Assembly (NCBI GenBank): GCA_020026335.1
Contig: JAHHQO010000012.1
Coordinates: forward strand, 1 to 64,000
Direction: 5' to 3'
Source of the DNA: Alistipes sp.
GTDB lineage: Bacteria > Bacteroidota > Bacteroidia > Bacteroidales > Rikenellaceae
DNA length: 64,000 nt
Below, piece after piece: positions 1 through 7,735 of this stretch; position 1 is the first letter of the stretch; each line of letters opens with the position of its first letter. The position numbers were made by a program, and so were the translations under genes. The notes beneath the pieces were generated by a model, which ran no database searches, was not told the origin of the DNA, and saw only the letters and a program-made list of their open reading frames with translations.

Positions 1-180
1 GAAAGGGGTTTTGAGGGGGGGCGGTTCGGAGGAGTCTGTTTCCGTGATGCACGTTTCGGGCGCGGTGAAGGCGTAATGAAGGTGTAATAAGAGCGCAGTG
101 AGAACGAAGCAAAGCATAGTCGCCTACCCTATCCGAATCTATATCTCGCACCACATTTTTTCACACACATACATAAAAAG

Positions 181-210
181 AAGGATTGTCCCGCAGGACA
201 ATCCTTTTTC
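181..210. terminator. Bidirectional intrinsic terminator after dsbD
   Basis: An 11-bp perfect stem (AAGGATTGTCC / GGACAATCCTT, loop CGCA) has A residues on its left and T residues on its right, so it can end transcripts from either side. It lies 20 bases beyond the dsbD stop on the minus strand. Bases 1-180 hold no gene I can support. Confidence 0.85.
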
Positions 211-230
211 TATTTCAAAGCAGGTCTTCC

Positions 231-2249
231 CTACTTCTGATTCTTGTAAGCCTCAACACCACGGCGGAGGAAATCCACGAAGCCGTCGATGCTCAAATCG
301 TAGCCGCGCGGCTCAACCAGCTGCTGCACATCGTCACCCTCCAGCACGTAGTAGGGCTGTGCGTTCACGCCGTAGGTCTTCAGTGCGAAGTGCGAGTTGA
401 TTTTACCCAGACTCTTCAGCACCTTGCCCGTCTCGGTGGTCACCCACTCCTCCTCGGGCAGCTCCTTCTTGTCGTCGGAGTAGAGCGCGACAATCACATA
501 CTCGCGGCGCAGGATATCCAGCACCTGAGGGTCGGACCATACACGCGCCTCCATCTCACGGCAGTTCACGCAACCGTGACCCGTGAAATCCACGAACAGA
601 GGCTTACCCACCTTCTTGGCATAGGCTTTTGCCTCCTCATAGTCGAAGAAGCCCTCCAGACCGTGAGGCAGGTGGAGGAAGTCGCTGTGCTTGGGCTTGC
701 GACCATCGACGGTGAGTAACATACCACTGTCATTATTCGAGGCAGTCACGCCACTGCCCTGTCCCATCACGAAGTCCTGCGTGTGGAGGGGAGGCAGGTA
801 GCCAGAAAGTCCCTTGAGCGGTGCTCCCCACATACCGGGAATCAGATACACCACGAACGAGAAGACGATAATGGCGAGAGCGAGACGACCCACACCGAGA
901 TAGGGCATATCGCTGTCGTGAGCGAACTTAATCTTGCCCAGCAGGTAGAGACCCATGAGCGAGAAGACGGCAATCCAGATGGCGAGGTAAATCTCTCTGT
1001 CGAGCAGACCCCAGTGGTAAGTCTGGTCAGCCACCGAGAGGAACTTAAGACCCAAAGCCACCTCGATGAAGCCCAGCACGACCTTCACGGAGTTGAGCCA
1101 GCCACCACTCTTGGGCATCTTCTTCAACATCGAGGGGAAGAAGGCGAAGACGGTGAAGGGCAGCGCAAAGGCAGTGGAAAATGCCACCATGGTGATGATG
1201 GGGCTCCAGAACTCACCCGATGTGGATTTGATGAGCACCGAACCCACGATGGGACCCGTGCAGGAGAACGACACCAGCACGAGAGTCAGCGCCATGAAGA
1301 AGATACCTGCAAATCCCTTGCTGTCGGCCTTGCTGTCGGTCTTATTGACCATCCACGAGGGCATGGTGATTTCGAAAGCACCGAAGAACGATGCGGCAAA
1401 GACCATGAAGACCACAAAGAAGATGAGGTTGGGCAGCCAGTGTGTAGCCAGCCAGTTGAAGATGTCGGCCGTCACGGCATCACCACCGATAACACGTGTG
1501 ATGATGATGATGGCTGCGATGGGCAGGGTGTAGAGAGCCACGATGAAGACACCATACATCGCCGCACGCAGACGACCCAGAGCGGGACTGCCCGAGCTCT
1601 TCATGAAGAACGACACGGTCATCGGCACCATGGGGAACACACAGGGAGTGAGCAGGGCGGCAAAACCCCACAACACAGCCTCGATGATGAGCGTCCACAG
1701 CGAACCACCGCCGGCAGCGTCTTTCGGAGCATCGGCCTTGGCAGACTCGGCGGGCGTAAGTTCCGCAGCCTCAATCACCTTGCCCGTCTCCGCACCCTCG
1801 GGCACGGCGATTTCGAGTACCGTATCATCGGGAGGCAGGCAGCTGCCTTCGTTACAAATCATCCACTCCAGATTGACTTTCAGGAGTGCTTTTTCACCTT
1901 TCAGGCGAAGTTTCTGGGTAAAGAGCGCGCGGCCCTCAATCGTACCGATTTCCATTCCGAACATCTTGTCGAAATAGCGGTGCGATTCGGTCTTCTGCTC
2001 CACAGCACCCTCCAACTCCACATTGTCGTTGGGCTGGAAAGTGATGGTAGTGGCTTGCGGACCATCTTGGTAGGGTCCCATATCATACATATGGAACGTG
2101 GACGGAATCGACGCTTCGAGAGTCACCTCATAAAGTGCGCCATCCAGTCGTTTCACAGAGCTTTTCCAATCGATGCTCTGCGCCGAGACACCGAAAGAGA
2201 GCATCAGTGCCACGAGTGTCGTCATGAAAACGAGAAGCTTTTTTTGCAT
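231..2249 (-). CDS. dsbD: Thiol:disulfide interchange protein DsbD
   Basis: This membrane protein carries electrons from cytoplasmic thioredoxin across the inner membrane to reduce periplasmic disulfides. The 672 residues show the full three-part layout. A signal peptide ends near VSAQ. A periplasmic alpha domain contains a Cys pair (ICNEGSC). The membrane domain has the LLTPCVFPM motif and about eight hydrophobic segments (roughly 185-480). The C-terminal thioredoxin-like domain carries the active-site CVNC near residue 561. It is monocistronic: a TATATTTG box lies upstream on the minus strand and a strong hairpin follows the stop. The family call is secure; the partner proteins are not in this window. 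Confidence 0.95.
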   Translation of the reverse strand: MQKKLLVFMTTLVALMLSFGVSAQSIDWKSSVKRLDGALYEVTLEASIPSTFHMYDMGPYQDGPQATTITFQPNDNVELEGAVEQKTESHRYFDKMFGMEIGTIEGRALFTQKLRLKGEKALLKVNLEWMICNEGSCLPPDDTVLEIAVPEGAETGKVIEAAELTPAESAKADAPKDAAGGGSLWTLIIEAVLWGFAALLTPCVFPMVPMTVSFFMKSSGSPALGRLRAAMYGVFIVALYTLPIAAIIIITRVIGGDAVTADIFNWLATHWLPNLIFFVVFMVFAASFFGAFEITMPSWMVNKTDSKADSKGFAGIFFMALTLVLVSFSCTGPIVGSVLIKSTSGEFWSPIITMVAFSTAFALPFTVFAFFPSMLKKMPKSGGWLNSVKVVLGFIEVALGLKFLSVADQTYHWGLLDREIYLAIWIAVFSLMGLYLLGKIKFAHDSDMPYLGVGRLALAIIVFSFVVYLIPGMWGAPLKGLSGYLPPLHTQDFVMGQGSGVTASNNDSGMLLTVDGRKPKHSDFLHLPHGLEGFFDYEEAKAYAKKVGKPLFVDFTGHGCVNCREMEARVWSDPQVLDILRREYVIVALYSDDKKELPEEEWVTTETGKVLKSLGKINSHFALKTYGVNAQPYYVLEGDDVQQLVEPRGYDLSIDGFVDFLRRGVEAYKNQK

Positions 2250-2340
2250 AATTTTAATCGTTGTTAATAATACGGAACAGGGCGTTATCGGTCAAGAAAT
2301 GTCGGTGAAGCCTCTCAACATTGACAACACCTTGTTTCAA

Positions 2341-2365
2341 GTCGAAAACTCGACATACAAATATA
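2341..2365 (-). promoter_or_regulatory. Probable dsbD promoter (-7 box) and leader hairpin
   Basis: On the minus strand TATATTTG (2358-2365) matches the Bacteroidetes -7 consensus TAnnTTTG. No good TTTG -33 box is seen. Just downstream, GTCGA-N4-TCGAC (2341-2354) can form a small hairpin in the dsbD leader. Confidence 0.45.
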
Positions 2366-2399
2366 CTGATTTTACCGTTATTTTTCTTACATTCGCGTA

Positions 2400-3293
2400 A
2401 TGATTCGAATTTCTCTCATAATTCCGACCCATAATCGCGCCCAAGACCTCATCCGCGCCCTCGAATCCGTTGCCGCACAGACACTAACGGCCGATGAATG
2501 GGAGTGTGTGGTCATCGACAATGCCTCGACCGACGACACCCCCCAACGCTTCGATGAGTTTTGCGCCACCCACCCCACGCTCCACCTGCGCCGTGTCTAC
2601 GAACCGCAGGCCGGAGTGTCGTATGCCCGCAACCGCGGCTTCGAGGAGGCCACGGGCGAATACCTCGCATCGATAGATGACGACGAGCGCGTCAATCCCG
2701 ACTTTCTGAAGGCCTACATCGACTTTTTCGACTCCCACTCCGATGCCATTGTGGCAGGCGGACGCATCATCGCCGAATACCCCACGGGACGCCCCGACTG
2801 GATGTCGAAATTCACGGAGATGCCCATCGCCAACCCCATGCACTTCGGTGACACGGTGTGCCACTTTCCCAAGGGCAGAGTCCCCGGCGGCGGCAACATG
2901 GCCTTCCGTCTGCGTGAGGCGCGCCGCTACAAGGGTTTCGATGTAACCCTCGGACGTGTGGGCAGAGAGCTTATCGGCGGCGAGGAGAACGACCTGTTCG
3001 AACGTATGCTCAAGGGGGGCGAGACCATCTGGTATGTTCCCGATGCCGTGATGTGGCACATCATTCCCCAGCGCAAACTCTCGCCGGAATACTTCCGCAA
3101 GCTGTGCCGCAATGTGGGCATCAGCCAGCAACTCCGCGCACGCATACACCACCGCCGTGCCATGACCCTCTTCCGCGAAGTGCTCAAATGGGGGGCTACC
3201 CTGCTGTTGTGCTGCACCATGTCACCGCGCAAGTCCTCGAAGCTACTGCTCATGCGCTACGAGATTTCGAGAGGACTGCTGAAGAAAATCTGA
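2400..3293 (+). CDS. Family 2 glycosyltransferase
   Basis: This cytoplasmic or membrane-associated GT-A fold enzyme moves a sugar from a nucleotide-sugar donor to an unknown acceptor. The N-terminal ISLIIPTHNRAQDL strand-loop, the DNASTDD segment and the metal-binding DDDE near residue 93 are typical of GT2. A later GGGNMAFR segment and the EENDLFERM stretch fit the acceptor and catalytic-base region. It has 297 residues, no transmembrane segment at the N-terminus and a basic C-terminal tail (SPRKSSKLLLMRYE) that may contact the membrane. It stands alone, divergent from dsbD, so the polysaccharide it helps build cannot be named. Confidence 0.85.
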   Translation: MIRISLIIPTHNRAQDLIRALESVAAQTLTADEWECVVIDNASTDDTPQRFDEFCATHPTLHLRRVYEPQAGVSYARNRGFEEATGEYLASIDDDERVNPDFLKAYIDFFDSHSDAIVAGGRIIAEYPTGRPDWMSKFTEMPIANPMHFGDTVCHFPKGRVPGGGNMAFRLREARRYKGFDVTLGRVGRELIGGEENDLFERMLKGGETIWYVPDAVMWHIIPQRKLSPEYFRKLCRNVGISQQLRARIHHRRAMTLFREVLKWGATLLLCCTMSPRKSSKLLLMRYEISRGLLKKI

Positions 3294-3316
3294 ACCCCGA
3301 ACACAACGACATAAAA

Positions 3317-3346
3317 AAAGAGCAACCTTTTTCGGGTTGCTCTTTT
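3317..3346. terminator. Bidirectional terminator between convergent genes
   Basis: AAGAGCAACC / GGTTGCTCTT with A-run on the left and T-run on the right lies between the convergent glycosyltransferase and PfkB kinase genes and can serve both. Confidence 0.8.
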
Positions 3347-3375
3347 CATATCCGTAAAAATAATGTGACACGCTC

Positions 3376-4377
3376 TTAGAAGAGGTAATTGTCGTGCTTG
3401 ACCTTCTCCACCAATCGGAAAATATCCTGCCAGGCCTCCTCGCCAAAGGTAGTACCCACCACCTCGATGACCTTACCTGCCGTGATGGCACCAATCGTAC
3501 CGCACTGACGCAACGAAAGACCGGCGCACATACCTGCCATGAAGCCCGCGGCGTAGAAGTCGCCTGCTCCCGTGGTATCGACACGCTTGGCGGCGGCCAT
3601 GATGCCCACATGCACCACCTTGTCGCCCTGCTTGATGATGGCTCCCTTTGTTCCGACCTTCACCACAGCCAGCTCACACATCTCCGAGATGGTCTGCAAG
3701 GCATTGAGGGGTTCCGACTCACAGGCAAAGGTCTTCGCCTCGTCCTCGTTGGCAAATACGATGTCCACATAGTCACGCACCAGTTCGCGCAGGAACTCGA
3801 GATTCTCCGCCACGATGTTGAAGCTCGCCAAATCGATGGCTACCTTCAATCCCAACTGTTTGGCCGTGCGTGCCGCCGAACGGATGAGCTTGTGGTTCTG
3901 CACCAGATAGCCCTCGACATAGAGACAGTCGTAGCCCTCGAAAATCGAGGGCTCAATCTCCTTGTCCACCATCTCCAGCGCGGCACCCAGATAGGTGACC
4001 ATCGTGCGCTCGCCGTCGGGTGAAATCAACGACACACACTTGCCGGAGCGTTCCTTTCCGCGGAAAATCACGGGTTCGATGTCGAGGTTCTCCAACGCCT
4101 GTACGAAGAAATCGCCCGTGGTGTCACCGCCCACCTTGCCGATGAAGCCCACCTTGCACCCCAGACGTGCCATGGCTCGAATGGTGTTGCCGGCCGAGCC
4201 GCCCAACGAAAGTGAATAAGGCAACCCTGCCACCGATTTCGAAATCTCGGTCTGCAAACGGGTGTCAACCAGACTCATTGAGCCTTTTGCCAACTTGAAC
4301 TGACCCAATACGGTGTCGCTTTTCAGATTGACCAACATATCGGTCAGGGCATTACCAATGCCGATTACATGTTTCAT
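3376..4377 (-). CDS. PfkB-family carbohydrate kinase (adenosine kinase-like)
   Basis: This cytoplasmic ribokinase-fold enzyme phosphorylates a sugar or nucleoside with ATP. The N-terminus has the GIGNALTDMLV strand and a GGSAGNT substrate loop. The C-terminal signature DTTGAGDFYAAGF near residues 270-279 holds the catalytic Asp and the anion hole. Its 333 residues fit the adenosine kinase-like group that is common in Bacteroidetes, but the sequence alone does not prove the substrate. It starts 28 bases after the pfkA stop on the same strand, so the two are probably co-transcribed. Confidence 0.85.
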   Translation of the reverse strand: MKHVIGIGNALTDMLVNLKSDTVLGQFKLAKGSMSLVDTRLQTEISKSVAGLPYSLSLGGSAGNTIRAMARLGCKVGFIGKVGGDTTGDFFVQALENLDIEPVIFRGKERSGKCVSLISPDGERTMVTYLGAALEMVDKEIEPSIFEGYDCLYVEGYLVQNHKLIRSAARTAKQLGLKVAIDLASFNIVAENLEFLRELVRDYVDIVFANEDEAKTFACESEPLNALQTISEMCELAVVKVGTKGAIIKQGDKVVHVGIMAAAKRVDTTGAGDFYAAGFMAGMCAGLSLRQCGTIGAITAGKVIEVVGTTFGEEAWQDIFRLVEKVKHDNYLF

Positions 4378-4405
4378 TATTTATATGTTCGGGTTTGTTA
4401 AAATC

Positions 4406-5386
4406 TTATATCGAGAGTATTTTGACCAACTCAAACCTCGACTTGTCGATGCCTTTGTCGTGCTTGATGGCCTTGGCAAAGGGGACATAGACGATACGTC
4501 CGTTCATGATACCAATCATCACATTGCGCTGTCCGTCACCGAGTGCTTCGATGGCAGCCGCACCCATGCGCGATGCCAGAATACGGTCGATGGCCGTGGG
4601 CGAACCTCCACGCTGGATATGTCCCAGAATGGTCACGCGGGCATCGTAATCGGGGAACTCCTTCTTCACACGCTCCGCCAGACCTGCCGCACCACCCGTC
4701 TTGGGATTCTCCGCCACGATGACGATGGCCGAGTTCTTGCTCTTGCGGAAGCCGTTGTTAATCAGTTCTGCCAACTGGTCGACCTCGGTATCCATCTCGG
4801 GGACAATCGCCGCCTCGGAACCTGTGGCAATGGCACTGTTGAGCGAGAGATAACCCGCCGTGTGACCCATCACCTCCACGAAGAAGAGTCGCTCGTGGCT
4901 CGATGCCGTGTCGCGCAGTTTATCCACAGCACCCATAATGGTGTTCAGTGCCGTGTCGTAACCGATGGTCGAATCCGTACCGCCCAAGTCGTTGTCAATC
5001 GTACCGGGCAGACCCACGATGGGAATATCGTACTCCGACGCAAAAATCTTGGCACCCGTCAGCGAACCATCGCCACCGATAACCACCAGGGCATCTATAC
5101 CGGCTGCCACCATATTGTCATAGGCCAACTTTCGACCTTCGGGGGTAGCAAACTCCTTACAACGCGCCGTTTTGAGAATCGTACCACCCATCTGGATGAT
5201 ATTGCTCACACTCTGCGATTTGAACTCCACGATTTCGTTGTGGACCAAACCCTTATAACCGCGCATGATGCCCTTGACGGCAAATCCGTTGTAGATGGCA
5301 CTGCGGGTGACGGCACGAATTGCCGCATTCATACCGGGGGCATCGCCTCCCGATGTCAGAATGCCTATACATTTAATCTCTGCCAT
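4406..5386 (-). CDS. pfkA: ATP-dependent 6-phosphofructokinase
   Basis: The enzyme phosphorylates fructose 6-phosphate, the committed step of glycolysis. At 326 residues it is the standard bacterial short form. Visible motifs are GILTSGGDAPGMNAAIR at the N-terminus (ATP site), GGDGSLTGA near residue 104, and PGTIDNDLGGTD near 127, which carries the catalytic Asp. The Gly of GGDGS favours ATP over pyrophosphate as donor. A full TTTG-N20-TACCTTTG promoter precedes it, and the PfkB kinase gene follows in the same unit. Confidence 0.95.
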   Translation of the reverse strand: MAEIKCIGILTSGGDAPGMNAAIRAVTRSAIYNGFAVKGIMRGYKGLVHNEIVEFKSQSVSNIIQMGGTILKTARCKEFATPEGRKLAYDNMVAAGIDALVVIGGDGSLTGAKIFASEYDIPIVGLPGTIDNDLGGTDSTIGYDTALNTIMGAVDKLRDTASSHERLFFVEVMGHTAGYLSLNSAIATGSEAAIVPEMDTEVDQLAELINNGFRKSKNSAIVIVAENPKTGGAAGLAERVKKEFPDYDARVTILGHIQRGGSPTAIDRILASRMGAAAIEALGDGQRNVMIGIMNGRIVYVPFAKAIKHDKGIDKSRFELVKILSI

Positions 5387-5414
5387 AATATTTTAGTATT
5401 AGCACAAAATCATT

Positions 5415-5446
5415 CAAAGGTAATCATTTTTCAAAGATGTGACAAA
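5415..5446 (-). promoter_or_regulatory. Bacteroidetes promoter of pfkA
   Basis: On the minus strand TTTG (5443-5446), a 20-base spacer and TACCTTTG (5415-5422) match the -33/-7 consensus of the Bacteroidetes primary sigma factor. It lies about 30 bases before the pfkA start. Confidence 0.8.
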
Positions 5447-5532
5447 TCTCCACCCCCGAAAAGCGAACCCCTGCCGACGATTTTTCACACGATGTGCCCC
5501 GAGGGCATTCCACGCCCCGATTTTGGAGGGAC

Positions 5533-5567
5533 AAAAAAAGAGACCCCCACAGCATAGAGGTCTCCCG
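5533..5567 (-). terminator. Terminator-like hairpin upstream of pfkA
   Basis: GAGACC/GGTCTC inverted repeat with an A-run to its left, so read on the minus strand it ends in a T-run. It is a second stop signal for transcripts coming from the tRNA-Ser gene. Confidence 0.5.
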
Positions 5568-5591
5568 TTGAAGTGTCCACAGTTATTTCAA

Positions 5592-5619
5592 CAAAAAAGA
5601 GATGCTACAAAAGCATCTC
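5592..5619 (-). terminator. Terminator of first tRNA-Ser gene
   Basis: GAGATGC-N7-GCATCTC followed on the minus strand by a T-run, starting eight bases past the tRNA 3' end. Confidence 0.75.
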
Positions 5620-5626
5620 AAATCAG

Positions 5627-5711
5627 CGGAAAGAGAGGGATTCGAACCCCCGGAACCTCGCAGTTCAACGGTTTTCAAGACCGCCGCAATCGACCACTCT
5701 GCCATCTTTCC
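5627..5711 (-). tRNA. tRNA-Ser (UGA), copy 1
   Basis: The 85-nt cloverleaf has acceptor arm GGAAAGA/TCTTTCC, discriminator G, a long variable arm and anticodon loop CTTGAAA giving anticodon UGA. No CCA is encoded. It is identical in sequence to the copy at 5994-6078. Confidence 0.95.
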
Positions 5712-5716
5712 GAGTG

Positions 5717-5748
5717 CAAAAGTAAGATGTTTTTTGTGACCTGCCAAA
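5717..5748 (-). promoter_or_regulatory. Promoter of tRNA-Ser copy 1
   Basis: TTTG (5745-5748), 20-base spacer, TACTTTTG (5717-5724) on the minus strand. The box ends only five bases before the tRNA 5' end, so the primary transcript would have almost no 5' leader. Confidence 0.8.
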
Positions 5749-5905
5749 TTTTCATCCTCTTTTTTTTCAAATTATTAACAAACTTCCGACGAGAGGAAGG
5801 GGGTATGGCGTTTTTCAAAGGAGGGAATTTGAGAGGTGGAGAAAGAGATGGAAGGTTCTTCGCGAACTGACTTTTAGCCGACTATTCCCGCCCCCCCTTG
5901 CGCAT

Positions 5906-5945
5906 AAAAAAACAGCCCCGGAGGCACACCTTCGGGGCTGTTTCG
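5906..5945. terminator. Terminator-like hairpin between the tRNA-Ser genes
   Basis: ACAGCCCCG / CGGGGCTGT with a left-hand A-run can stop minus-strand transcription. It is a backup stop for tRNA-Ser copy 2. The rest of 5749-5967 shows no gene. Confidence 0.6.
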
Positions 5946-5961
5946 TTGTATTACGACACAA

Positions 5962-5986
5962 AAAAAAGAGATGCTTCGTGCATCTC
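5962..5986 (-). terminator. Terminator of second tRNA-Ser gene
   Basis: GAGATGC-TTCGT-GCATCTC followed by a T-run on the minus strand. The stem is the same as at copy 1 but the loop differs. Confidence 0.75.
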
Positions 5987-5993
5987 ATTTCAG

Positions 5994-6078
5994 CGGAAAG
6001 AGAGGGATTCGAACCCCCGGAACCTCGCAGTTCAACGGTTTTCAAGACCGCCGCAATCGACCACTCTGCCATCTTTCC
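5994..6078 (-). tRNA. tRNA-Ser (UGA), copy 2
   Basis: An 85-nt gene identical to copy 1, with anticodon UGA, a long variable arm and no encoded CCA. The -33/-7 promoter architecture is kept, while the spacer and downstream sequences have diverged. This points to an old tandem duplication of the whole promoter-tRNA-terminator unit. Confidence 0.95.
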
Positions 6079-6083
6079 GGGTG

Positions 6084-6115
6084 CAAAAGTAATACACTTT
6101 TCAATATCTGCCAAA
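6084..6115 (-). promoter_or_regulatory. Promoter of tRNA-Ser copy 2
   Basis: TTTG (6112-6115), 20-base spacer, TACTTTTG (6084-6091) on the minus strand, again ending five bases from the tRNA 5' end. Confidence 0.8.
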
Positions 6116-6314
6116 TTTTTTTTTCAAATTTTCGTTTTTTACTTCCCCTTTCAAACACTACCTCTCCCGATTTTTACGTTTATTTACCGTCCCCGTTCCT
6201 CTCCCTCAACGGCGAACGAAGGGCAAAAATTGGTGGTTTCACAAAAAAATCGCACCTTTGGACGTCCGATATCCATCGAACTTTTTTCAACCGACAACAA
6301 AATACATATATAAT

Positions 6315-7523
6315 ATGCCCGAAATATCACAACGCGCCGAGCTGATGCCCGAGTCGCCCATCCGCAAACTTTTTCCGCTGGCCGAAGCCGCCCGACAGCG
6401 CGGGGTGAAGATTTACCACCTCAACATCGGACAGCCCGACCTCCCCTCGCCGCAGGTGGGTATCGATGCCGTGCGCAACATCGACCGCAAGGTGTTGGAG
6501 TACAGCCCCAGCAACGGCTATCAATCGCTCCGCGAGCGACTTGCGGAGTACTACGCCCAATATCAAATCAAGCTCTCGCCCGATGAAATCATCGTCACCA
6601 CGGGAGGTTCCGAAGCCGTGTTGTTCGCCTTCATGTCGTGCCTCAACCCCGGTGACGAAATCATCGTTCCCGAACCCGCCTATGCCAACTACATGGCATT
6701 CGCCATCTCGGCAGGCGCCGTCATCCGCCCCGTGGTGTCGTCCATCGAACAGGGATTTGCCCTGCCCGACATCTCGGAGTTCGAGAAGCTGATAAATCCC
6801 CGCACGCGTGGCATTCTCATCTGCAACCCCAACAACCCCACAGGTTACCTCTACACGCGCAAGGAGATGAACCGCATCCGCGATTTGGTGAAGAAGTACG
6901 ACCTGTTCCTCTTCTCCGACGAGGTCTACCGCGAATTTATCTACACCGGCTCGCCCTACATCTCCGCCTGCCATCTGGAGGGCATCGAACAGAATGTGGT
7001 GCTCATCGACTCGGTGTCGAAGCGTTACTCGGAGTGCGGTATCCGCATCGGTGCGCTCATCACCAAGAACCGACAACTGCGTGACGCGGTGATGAAGTTC
7101 TGTCAGGCGCGACTCTCCCCTCCGCTGCTGGGTCAGATTGTCGCCGAGGCATCGATTGACGCTCCGCGCTCTTACAGTGCCGAGGTCTACGAGGAGTACA
7201 TCGAACGCCGCAAATGTCTCATCGACGGACTCAACCGCATTCCGGGTGTCTACTCCCCCATTCCCATGGGTGCGTTCTACACCGTGGCGCGTCTTCCGGT
7301 CGATGACAGCGACCGTTTCTGCGAGTGGTGCCTGAGGGAGTTCGACTACGAGGGCGAGACCATCATGCTCGCTCCGGCATCGGGTTTCTACTCCGACAAC
7401 ACGCACGGACGCGATGAGGTCAGAATCGCCTATATTCTCAAAAAAGAAGACCTCGAACGCTCACTTCTCATCCTCGAGAAGGCTTTGGAGGCCTACAACG
7501 CAAAAAATAGTAAAATATATTAA
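6315..7523 (+). CDS. PLP-dependent class I/II aminotransferase
   Basis: This cytoplasmic fold-type I enzyme transfers an amino group between an amino acid and a 2-oxo acid, probably in the aspartate aminotransferase group. The start at 6315 gives 402 residues beginning MPEISQRAELMPESPIRKL. The frame is open 57 bases further upstream, but that part is unlike the family and overlaps the likely promoter. Motifs include LNIGQPDLPSP, TTGGSEAVLFAF, CNPNNPTGYLY, SDEVYREF, and SVSKRYSECGIRIG with the PLP lysine at residue 236. A CACCTTTG box lies about 55 bases upstream (6253-6260) and a hairpin terminator follows. The amino acid specificity is not settled. Confidence 0.88.
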   Translation: MPEISQRAELMPESPIRKLFPLAEAARQRGVKIYHLNIGQPDLPSPQVGIDAVRNIDRKVLEYSPSNGYQSLRERLAEYYAQYQIKLSPDEIIVTTGGSEAVLFAFMSCLNPGDEIIVPEPAYANYMAFAISAGAVIRPVVSSIEQGFALPDISEFEKLINPRTRGILICNPNNPTGYLYTRKEMNRIRDLVKKYDLFLFSDEVYREFIYTGSPYISACHLEGIEQNVVLIDSVSKRYSECGIRIGALITKNRQLRDAVMKFCQARLSPPLLGQIVAEASIDAPRSYSAEVYEEYIERRKCLIDGLNRIPGVYSPIPMGAFYTVARLPVDDSDRFCEWCLREFDYEGETIMLAPASGFYSDNTHGRDEVRIAYILKKEDLERSLLILEKALEAYNAKNSKIY

Positions 7524-7544
7524 AAACTCACTCTGAGACACATG

Positions 7545-7578
7545 GGACGCAGGTTTTGGAACTTGCGTCCTATTTTTT
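7545..7578 (+). terminator. Terminator of the aminotransferase gene
   Basis: GGACGCA / TGCGTCC stem followed by TATTTTTT. Confidence 0.75.
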
Positions 7579-7646
7579 GGCCAATATGCCAAATCTTCCA
7601 ATGTTATGCCATTTAGTAGAATTTTGACGAATTTAAGACCAAAAAA

Positions 7647-7678
7647 TTTGGCACAAGCGATTTGTTTTCCTACTTTTG
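7647..7678 (+). promoter_or_regulatory. Promoter of the FadL/OmpP1-family gene
   Basis: TTTG (7647-7650), a 20-base spacer and TACTTTTG (7671-7678) match both boxes exactly. It leaves a leader of about 50 bases before the ATG at 7736. Confidence 0.85.
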
Positions 7679-7735
7679 CGCCCGATTTTTAAGGTAAAAA
7701 GGACAAAATCAGACGTAAAACCAAATAAAAAGACT

